DNA of 12,951 bases from Chrysochromulina parva. Its lineage: Eukaryota; Haptophyta; Prymnesiales; Chrysochromulinaceae. Positions within the stretch are counted from its first letter, which is position 1; the number at the start of each line of letters is the position of its first letter. The stretch is from contig PJAB01001667.1 in assembly GCA_002887195.1 (NCBI GenBank), forward strand, positions 1 to 12,951, in the 5' to 3' direction. A program made the translations under genes and the position numbers. The notes beneath the pieces are model-generated. The model saw only the letters and a list, made by a program, of their open reading frames with translations, was not told the DNA's origin and did not search any database. This document shows, piece by piece, positions 7,301-12,951 of the stretch.

Positions 7301-10293
7301 CGCTGCCGCGTATGCGACTCAGACGGATCACCTCAACGTGGCCCTGACGGCCATCGGCTTGCAGTGGACGATTTGTGACCACCTCTTCAAGGTCCAGTCG
7401 TTCGATGCCTCGGACGCGAGCAGCGACGCGGACGCGGCGTCCGACGCCCGCGACGGCGCCTCGGACGGCCTCGGGCCCGCTGCGCCCGGGACGGCGCCCG
7501 GGACGGCGCCCGGGACGGCGCCCGACGGCTCCGCCGCTGAGGAGGAAGGGGTCGCGTCCACGCCGCGCTACGCGCACCTCAACGTGCGCGATGACGTGCG
7601 CACTCCCGACGTGTGGCGTGCGAGTGTCACGTCCGTCCGCCGCCTGTGCGTCGACGTGCGCCCCGAAGTGCGCACGTGCGCGATGCACTCGTTCGTGTCC
7701 ATCATCTCGTCGCATGGCAAGAACCTGCCCGGCCCCTTTTGGGACCATCTGCTCACCCGCACGCTGCATCCCATGCTGGAGGAGATCGTGACCAAGACGG
7801 CGTCCGCCTCGACGATCTCGTCGGCGAGCGCCGCGAGCGCCAAGCTGGGCACCGAGGGCGGGCGGGATGTGATGATGATGGTCCACCACTCGCGCGACAC
7901 GGAGGCTAAGCAGTGGGACGAGACATGGGTGCTCGCGCTCGATGCGGCCGTGCGGCTGTACCGCGGCTTCCTGCCTCAGCTGCTCAGCTGTGCTTCCTTT
8001 GAGCGAGCCTGGTCGACGCTGCTCGGGTTCGTCAAAAAGTCGCTCCTCTCGATGCCGCGCTCCTCGGAAGTGGCGCTCGCAAGTATCACCGCGGTGCACT
8101 CGCTCATGCTCTCCTCCGTGCAGCTCTCGACCCAGGGCGGCTCCTCTCCGCGCACCTCGTCCGACGACCCGGCCGCCACCGCGCCGGCGTCGCCCAAGTC
8201 GCCCCCGAGCTTGCAACGCGCCAACACAGTGCCCGCCAAGGCGCTGGTGCCCGTCGCGTCGCCAGCCGACGGGCCGGGGTCCGCCGTACAACTGGCCAGT
8301 GGTCTGATGAGCATCGCCGCCAGCACGGCCCCCGTCGAGCGCGAGCGCCTGCCGCCGAAGCTGTGGGCTTCTGTCTGGTCGATGCTCGAAACGGCCATCG
8401 AGCAGGCGACCTCGGACGCCAGCACCTTCGCCACGCACGAGAAGATGCTCTGCGCCCTCGCGAACCGCACCGCCGACCTGTACGAGGGCGGCCGCGGCTA
8501 TTTCGAAGAGGCGGACGTGCTCCGGCTGCTCCAGCTCGCCGAGCGTCTCGTGCGCTCTCCGGAGCGCCCCCTTGGCTGGGAGCCAACGGAGCCTACGTGT
8601 GCCCCGAGCGCGCTCCAGAACGCGGTGCTCAACCTGCTCTCGAATCTGCCTCCGTTTCTGATTGCATCGCTGATTGCATCGCTGAGTGCATGCTGATTGC
8701 CTCCTCCCTCATCAGGTGCTCAACCTGCTCTCGAAGCTGCCTCCGTTTGGGTCGCCGGGCGTGAGGGAGGACGAGATGTGGCCGCTGCTGCTCTGGCTGC
8801 TCCTCAAGCTGCTCGAGCCGCCGACCGCCCCGACGCCCGTCGCGCTCACCAGCCCAGCGGCGACGGCCAAGGCGCCCGCCGTGGCGGGGGGACGAGGCGC
8901 CGTGGCGAGCGGCCCGACCGGATTCGGCGAGAAGTGCTACCAGCTGCTGCACCGGCTGCTGACCGAGGAGGCGAGCCCCGCTGCCAAGATGGCCTCTAAT
9001 GAACGCTAATGAGCGCTGATGACCTCTGATTGCTCCCCTCATCAGGCGAGCCCCGCTGCCAAGATGGCCTCTAATGAACGCTAATGAGCGCTGATGACCT
9101 CTGATTGCTCCCCTCATCAGGCGAGCCCCGCTGCCAAGATGGCCGTCGCCGAGGATGTCCTCAACGTGACGCGTCGAATTATGGCCTGGCGCCTCAACGA
9201 GGCCTGTCAGTCTCCCGGGCTGCCACGCGCCGTCGCGGCCGGTTTCGTCACTCTCCTCGAGGCGATCTTGGCGCATCTCCCGTCGCCCGCCGCCGACCCC
9301 ATGCTCGCCGAGCGAGCGCACCACGAGCTCGTCGAGGCGCTCTGGACGCGCCTCTCGCCGCAGGCGCTTGTGGCGTCCTCGAGCTTCGCCGAAGCCTCGA
9401 ACGGGCCGCCCGTGGCGGCGCCTCTCGGACCGGTCACCGCCGAGGCGGACCTGCTTCCTTTTCTGCTCTCGGTCTGCTCGGATTTGGAGGAGACGAAACT
9501 CATGGAGAGCACGCTGACGGGCGCTCGTTCGGTACTCCGCGCGGCGTCCATGAAGTCGGAGCATCGCTCGCATGCAAGTGCTCACCACGGCGCCCCGTCC
9601 CCTTCCCCGCAGGTACTCCACGCGGCGTCCATGAAGTCGGAGCATCGCACGCGGCTGCTGCTGATGCTGTGTGCCGTTCTCCGTCTCCCGATGCATGCAG
9701 CCGTCGCGTGCGATGCATGCTGGCGCGAGGCCGTCACAGCGCTCTGCATGCTGAGCTCCTCCACGGGTGGTGCTCAGGACGGCGCGTGCGCGAACTTGGG
9801 CGCGCCTAATGAAGCTCGGGACGGCGCTCGAGGAGCTCAGGGCGGCGCGTGTGCGAGCTTGGCCGCGCCTAAGCTGCTGCAGGTAGCACGCGTCGTCCTC
9901 AACGGCTGGGCCGACGTGGAGGGCGTCAAGGAGGAGGGCGCGCCCGTTACGGCGCGTGGCGTTGTTGCGGGCGTGGAGGACGTCAAGGAGGAGAGCATGC
10001 TCGCGCTGAGGGCGGCCCAGATCGCGCATTTGCTTTCACACCTGAGCAGCATGCGGCTCGCTGAAGGCGCCCTGCCGGCTCCCAACTCGCAAGGTCGCTC
10101 GATCCCCGCGCGGATCGCACCTGCGATGATCAAGTGTATCGGCGAGCCCAGAGCCCTCTTCGCGCGGGGCAAGGTCCCAGTGCAAGTGCTCGAGCTCCAA
10201 TCTGCGGTCCGGTCTGCTCTGCAAGGGGTGGCCGCCGAGCTCGGCCTTGGGACGGAGTCTTCGGTCTCGTCGGTTTCGTCAGAGGTTCACTGA
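4344..10293 (+). CDS. MON2: MON2 homologue, DCB-HUS large ARF-GEF-related Golgi/endosome scaffold (five exons)
   Basis: Exons are 4344-6158, 6354-8624, 8716-8970, 9121-9531 and 9613-10293, all joined in phase 0, giving about 1,810 residues against roughly 1,700 for animal MON2. Residues 1-165 match the DCB domain, beginning with the family's QDLRALS...FPEVKEAAE pattern. Residues about 211-356 match the HUS region (FRYLLRERVCSLV, RTECEILLSMLVK, ACRVV). The rest is Mon2_C, with AKNVQ|ALKAVFNVAHC, GTSWNLVL, and near residue 1116 the HHSRDTEAKQWDETWVL block. There is no SEC7 domain, as expected of MON2, so it should not be an exchange factor itself. Yeast Mon2 works with Dop1 and the flippase Neo1 in endosome-to-Golgi traffic. 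A low-complexity Asp/Ala/Pro linker sits at about 955-1005. The start at 4344 was chosen because the conserved N-terminus begins there. Confidence 0.92.
6159..6353 (+). other. MON2 intron 1 (195 nt), possibly two tandem introns
   Basis: Splicing CAG|GTGCGA at 6158/6159 to GAGCAG|GCTCTC at 6353/6354 gives the MON2-family sequence AKNVQ-ALKAVFNVAHC in phase 0. Stops occur within. An internal CAG|GTGCAA junction at 6244/6245, made by the duplication, could act as acceptor and then donor, splitting the intron into 86 and 109 nt with no exon between them. Confidence 0.8.
6261..6330 (+). repeat. 10-bp minisatellite, seven copies
   Basis: Six perfect TTGCGTCTGA units and one variant run head to tail inside MON2 intron 1. 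A diverged three-to-four-copy array of CTTGATTGCG/TTTGATTGCG lies at 6181-6215 in the first duplicate. Confidence 0.95.
7482..7524 (+). repeat. 12-bp coding repeat in MON2 exon 2
   Basis: Three perfect copies of GCGCCCGGGACG (7482, 7494, 7506) and a partial fourth encode Ala-Pro-Gly-Thr repeats in the non-conserved acidic linker of MON2. Replication slippage in GC-rich coding DNA explains it. Confidence 0.9.
8625..8715 (+). mobile_element. MON2 intron 2, family B (CATCAG type)
   Basis: A 91-nt phase 0 intron, GCG|GTGCTC ... CCCTCATCAG|GTGCTC. The first 33 nt (8625-8657) copy the first 33 nt of the next exon (8716-8748) with one change (AAT against AAG). The interior has CTGATTGCATCG repeats, and an in-frame stop at 8694-8696 forces splicing. 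The terminal CTCCCTCATCAG resembles the ends of the introns at 3074, 9045 and 9120. Confidence 0.8.
8971..9120 (+). mobile_element. MON2 intron 3, family B, GC-AG, perfect 75-bp tandem duplication
   Basis: Two identical 75-bp units (8971-9045, 9046-9120) each start with GCGAGCCCCGCTGCCAAGAT and end in CCCCTCATCAG; exon 4 then begins with the same 24 nt at 9121-9144. In-frame TAA codons make removal of both units necessary. The best donor is GC (GAG|GCGAGC), phase 0. Either one 150-nt intron is excised or two 75-nt introns separated by a zero-length exon. Confidence 0.75.
9532..9612 (+). mobile_element. MON2 intron 4, introner-like family A
   Basis: An 81-nt phase 0 intron, TCG|GTACTC ... CCCCGCAG|GTACTC. 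The first 36 nt (9532-9567) copy the exon start 9613-9648 with one difference. The core at 9574-9612 is the family A sequence also seen in the KDSR-like gene. There is no stop, so unspliced RNA would still read through with a 27-residue insertion that repeats AASMKSEHR. Confidence 0.8.
9772..9882 (+). repeat. In-frame 63-bp diverged tandem duplication in MON2 exon 5
   Basis: GCTCAG at 9772 and at 9835 begin two diverged copies (GGCGCGTGYGCGARCTTGG...). The 63-bp spacing keeps the frame and yields GGAQDGACANLGAP and RGAQGGACASLAAP. It resembles the exon copies at the introns, but no good donor and acceptor pair brackets one copy, so I treat it as coding. Confidence 0.6.
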
Positions 10294-10570
10294 GGGACGT
10301 GCGGCGCTGAGGGACGCGTGGTGCTGAGCGTGCAGTCGGCGCCCGCCATGGCGCGACTGCGTCCGACCGGTGCACTGTGCAAGAGCTCGGAACAGGGAGC
10401 ATGCGTCCGGGGTCTTCGGTGAGAAACTGGAAAGTATGTGTGTGTATGGGCGTAGGCGGTGAACGCAGTGTGATTGTATAAAGAGAGGTGCGGCGAGGCC
10501 GTGCGCGCGCGCGTAATATTCACAGCATATTCACCTGTATTCACACGGCGCTTCGCGGGTGCCAACGACT
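10294..10570. other. Intergenic region between MON2 and the IQ-motif gene
   Basis: These 277 bases should hold the MON2 3' end and the promoter of the next gene. No reading frame with a recognisable product is present. Base composition shifts from GC-rich to mixed after about 10420. Confidence 0.5.
10477..10483 (+). promoter_or_regulatory. TATA-like element before the IQ-motif gene
   Basis: TATAAAG sits 94 bases before the ATG at 10571 in an otherwise GC-rich region. Spacing would suit a short 5' UTR. It rests on motif and position alone. Confidence 0.35.
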
Positions 10571-12541
10571 ATGCCGCCGAGAGGCAGCCGGCTGCTCTCC
10601 TCCGTGCTGGCCGCACGCGCCGGCGGTGGCGCAGAGGTGCTGGCCTTCAAGGCATCGGTCGATGAGCTCTCGCGCCTCAGCACTGCGCGAGCTCAGGACG
10701 AGGCGCTGCTCCAGCAGATCTCGGCGCAGCTGCACAGCCTTGAGCCGGCCGTCTGCGCGCGGCTGCTCACCGAGTGCCGCTTCCGCGACGAGTGGCGTCA
10801 GGAGAAGTGCGAGCGTGCACTGCAGCAGCTGCCCAGCAGCGAGCAGGATCCGGAGACCGTCGACCGCATGCGCGAGTACATCGCGATGCTGGCGCCTGAC
10901 GAGGACCTCGGCCCACTCGAGCCCGGCTGGCAATCGGAGCTGCTGCGGCAGCAGCGCACGCTCGCGAGCCTTCTGACGCTGTGCGCGGGCGGCTCGTCGG
11001 ACCGCGTGCAGACCGTGCTCAGCGACTTTATGGAGAACTCGCGCAGCCGGCTGCACGCGGCGCTCACCTCGGTGCACGAGGAGCTCCTCGAGGCGGCGGC
11101 GAGCGGCCACTGCGCACGCGCGCCGGCGCGCGTGTCGGGGTGCGGAGGAGGGCTGTCGCCGAGCTCGTCGCCGCTCAAGCAGCAGCCGCAGCCGCAGCCG
11201 CCGCCGTTCCGGTCCGCACCGGGCGCGCCCCACCCCATTTATGCTGAGGCGGCGTGGGGAGGGGCTCCGCCGCAGCTCTCGCCGAGGCACGTGTGGGGTT
11301 CCGAAACGGAGGCGGCCGCGCGCCCCGGTACAGCTGAGGTGCGCGGCGCGCCGGTCAAGCCCGGCGGTCCCGGCGGTTCAACGGGCGGCGTGCGCGGCCT
11401 CTCTGCGGAGGGCTTCGTCGCGCAGCTGCGAGGGCAGCACCGCGCCGTATGCACCATTCAGGCAGCAGTCCGAGGTCGGAGGATGCGGGCGGCGTACCGA
11501 CGGCGGGTGAACTGTCGGATCGGGGCGGCGGTGCGGCTCCAGTGCTGCGCACGCCGGTGGGTCGCGAGGCGCGCTCTCCGGGTGCAGCGCGAGCGACGCG
11601 TACTGGCCGCCCGACGAGCGCTGCGAGAATGGCACGCAGCTCGGCGGGTGCAGCGCGCGTGGCGCTGGGCGCGGCGCAAGCGGCGCTGGACGGCGGCGTG
11701 GCGCGCGCAGATGGCGCACGCGGCCGGTGCCGACGACAAGGCGTGGCGCGCCATGCTCAAGCGTTCGCTGCTCCCCAAGACGCAGGAGGCGACCGGGTTT
11801 TCGCAGTACGCCCTGTACACTGAGTCCAAGGTGCTCGCGACGCGACGGGCGAAGGAAGAGGGGAGCGCGCAGCGGCTGCAGGCGGCGGTACGCGCCTTGA
11901 AGGTTCGGGTGCTCTGGCGCAAGCTGCACCGCGCCGCGAGCGTGCTGCAGGCCGGTGTGCGCCGCTGGCGTGTCTGCAATCGAGAGTGCCCATGGCGGCG
12001 CGCGCTGCGACGGCACCACGCAACAAGGCGCTCGCGACGGCGCTGGCGCTCGCAGCGCGCGGCGGCGCTCGCGCTCCAGCCGCTCCAGACGCGCGCTGTG
12101 CTGGTGCAGCTGCACGTGAGCAAGGAGCTGGAGCATGTGTACGAGGAGGTGCTGCGCGAGAAGCGCGACTTTGAGAGCGCCTTCCGCAAGTGGGCGGCCA
12201 AGATGGAGAAACTCACGCTGGCGAAGAAGCTGCATGCGGACTGGATCCCGCAGATGAACGTGGAGCGGGGCGAGTCGTACTTTTTCAACGTGCGTACCGG
12301 GGAGTCGTCCGAGGAGCACCCGAACATGAAGGAGGTGCGTAAGACGGAGAAGAAGCAGCGCAAGCTCGCCGAAGAGGCGATGGAGGAGAGGCTCACGCGC
12401 CTGCAAGGCTACGAGGAGCAGCTGCGCGACGCGCTGCGCACGGAGCTCGAGGCCTACGCCGAGCAGGCCGCCAAGGTGGCCGCCGAGGCGGCCGTGCTCG
12501 CGCAGGTGGCGCAGCAAGGCATTCGATATGTAGTTCGGTAG
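10571..12541 (+). CDS. IQ-motif protein with WW-like segment and C-terminal coiled coil
   Basis: A single uninterrupted frame of 656 residues. Residues 1-180 are helical and charged without a family I recognise; about 190-290 is Pro/Ser/Gly-rich linker. From residue 295 to about 505 there is an Arg/Trp-rich run of IQ-type calmodulin-binding helices: the best is TIQAAVRGRRMRAAYRR (295-311), with weaker ones near 320, 358, 433 and 457. Residues 558-584 (WIPQM...YFFNVRTGESSEEHP) follow the WW plan with the first Trp, the aromatic pair, Asn and Pro kept, but the second Trp position is Glu. The end is a Glu/Lys/Ala coiled coil. Such IQ plus WW-like proteins are common in flagellated protists, and a cytoskeletal or flagellar calmodulin-binding role is a guess. 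The ATG at 10571 was taken over an in-frame GTG at 10559. Confidence 0.75.
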   Translation: MPPRGSRLLSSVLAARAGGGAEVLAFKASVDELSRLSTARAQDEALLQQISAQLHSLEPAVCARLLTECRFRDEWRQEKCERALQQLPSSEQDPETVDRMREYIAMLAPDEDLGPLEPGWQSELLRQQRTLASLLTLCAGGSSDRVQTVLSDFMENSRSRLHAALTSVHEELLEAAASGHCARAPARVSGCGGGLSPSSSPLKQQPQPQPPPFRSAPGAPHPIYAEAAWGGAPPQLSPRHVWGSETEAAARPGTAEVRGAPVKPGGPGGSTGGVRGLSAEGFVAQLRGQHRAVCTIQAAVRGRRMRAAYRRRVNCRIGAAVRLQCCARRWVARRALRVQRERRVLAARRALREWHAARRVQRAWRWARRKRRWTAAWRAQMAHAAGADDKAWRAMLKRSLLPKTQEATGFSQYALYTESKVLATRRAKEEGSAQRLQAAVRALKVRVLWRKLHRAASVLQAGVRRWRVCNRECPWRRALRRHHATRRSRRRWRSQRAAALALQPLQTRAVLVQLHVSKELEHVYEEVLREKRDFESAFRKWAAKMEKLTLAKKLHADWIPQMNVERGESYFFNVRTGESSEEHPNMKEVRKTEKKQRKLAEEAMEERLTRLQGYEEQLRDALRTELEAYAEQAAKVAAEAAVLAQVAQQGIRYVVR

Positions 12542-12951
12542 TACATCATGATCTCAAGGGGGCGGCGACATTTAGTTTATTTTGAGAGGTTGACACACGT
12601 GTCAAATGTGAAAGAGGATCGCGTGAAAGACTCGTGAAAGTGCGTAAACCTGGTCGCGCGTTGAAACTGTGAATTGCAGTATTGCAGATCATCAACCGGC
12701 TACACAAGCAGCCTGGTGAGCGCGAAACCCCGGTCCCTGCTAAAGCTAGACGAGGCTTACATCGCGGTGGGTGGGCTGGAACACTTAACTCTCGAAAGAG
12801 AGACCGACATCATGCGCGTCATTGCGCTGCGTGTTGGTCTGTGAGATGGGGTTGATAGAATAGATCATGTTTCGATGCGTGTTTCTCTCTCTCTAGTCGT
12901 CAGGCAAGGCCTGATGGCGATGATCTCTGGGTCACTCTTGGAAGTGGCCTG
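12542..12951. other. Non-coding right flank
   Basis: No gene is recognised in these 410 bases. An inverted repeat, TTGACAC-AC-GTGTCAA, with a G-box-like CACGTG inside lies at 12590-12605. A pyrimidine run ending in AG at 12883-12896 looks like a 3' splice acceptor, and frames after it stay open to the window edge, so the first part of another gene could begin here, but 55 bases are too few to tell. A hairpin (CGTCAGGC/GCCTGATG) spans 12898-12916. Confidence 0.4.

Noticed and set aside
7215..10029. Minus-strand frames of 407 and 466 residues
   Set aside because: They lie opposite MON2 exons and are rich in Arg, Gly and His as expected from GC-rich antisense frames; no family matches.
4344..10293. 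SEC7-type ARF exchange factor (BIG/GBF)
   Set aside because: The DCB and HUS regions are present, but no SEC7 catalytic block is visible and the C-terminal half matches MON2.
12620..12860. Possible small nuclear RNA or other structured RNA
   Set aside because: I looked for U1, U2, U4, U5 and U6 hallmark sequences and found none; the short stems seen are not convincing.
1673..12865. Shared 11-mer ATAGAATAGAT at 1673-1683 and 12855-12865 as a promoter element
   Set aside because: An 11-base match between two places in 13 kb is expected by chance and no gene is confirmed beside the second copy.

Overview
This window is nuclear DNA from a GC-rich unicellular eukaryote, most likely a microalga of the haptophyte type. 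That lineage call is an inference from codon/GC style, very short introns and introner-like repeats; another introner-bearing alga is possible. The genes carry eukaryote-only functions: a flagellar axoneme coiled-coil protein, a MON2/ARF-GEF-like Golgi scaffold, a membrane-anchored short-chain dehydrogenase of the KDSR type, and an IQ/WW-like protein. Several coding regions only make sense when short GT-AG or GC-AG introns are removed. I see no rRNA, tRNA, CRISPR array or bacterial signals.

Layout from left to right. 1-406: no gene recognised. 407-1546 (minus): intron-free CCDC42/CFAP73 (MIA2)-like flagellar protein with a DUF4200 coiled coil. 1547-1835: short divergent intergenic region. 1836-3966 (plus): five-exon KDSR/TSC10-like SDR protein with an N-terminal CxxC...CxxC motif, membrane segments and degenerate catalytic positions. 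3967-4343: intergenic. 4344-10293 (plus): five-exon MON2 homologue of about 1,810 residues. 10294-10570: intergenic with a TATA-like element. 10571-12541 (plus): intron-free IQ-motif protein with a WW-like segment. 12542-12951: no gene recognised.

The most notable thing is the intron architecture. The eight introns inferred in the two spliced genes are repetitive, and seven of the eight have a first part that is a near copy of the first 22-40 nt of the exon that follows. Four of them (2658-2728, 3521-3603, 3775-3843, 9532-9612) also end in the same roughly 38-nt core (GCAAGYGCTCACCACGGCG followed by a pyrimidine tract and CAG), in two unrelated genes. A second family ends in CCCTCATCAG and contains TGATGA/TGATTGC repeats. 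This is the pattern expected of introner-like mobile introns that insert with a long target duplication and take the target's own GT (or GC) as the 5' splice site. One of these introns is a perfect 75-bp tandem duplication and another holds an 86-bp exon-intron duplication plus a 10-bp minisatellite.

The four genes do not form a pathway or operon; they look like independently transcribed neighbours. Two relate to membranes (an ER sphingolipid-type SDR and a Golgi/endosome scaffold), and one or two relate to the flagellum or cytoskeleton.
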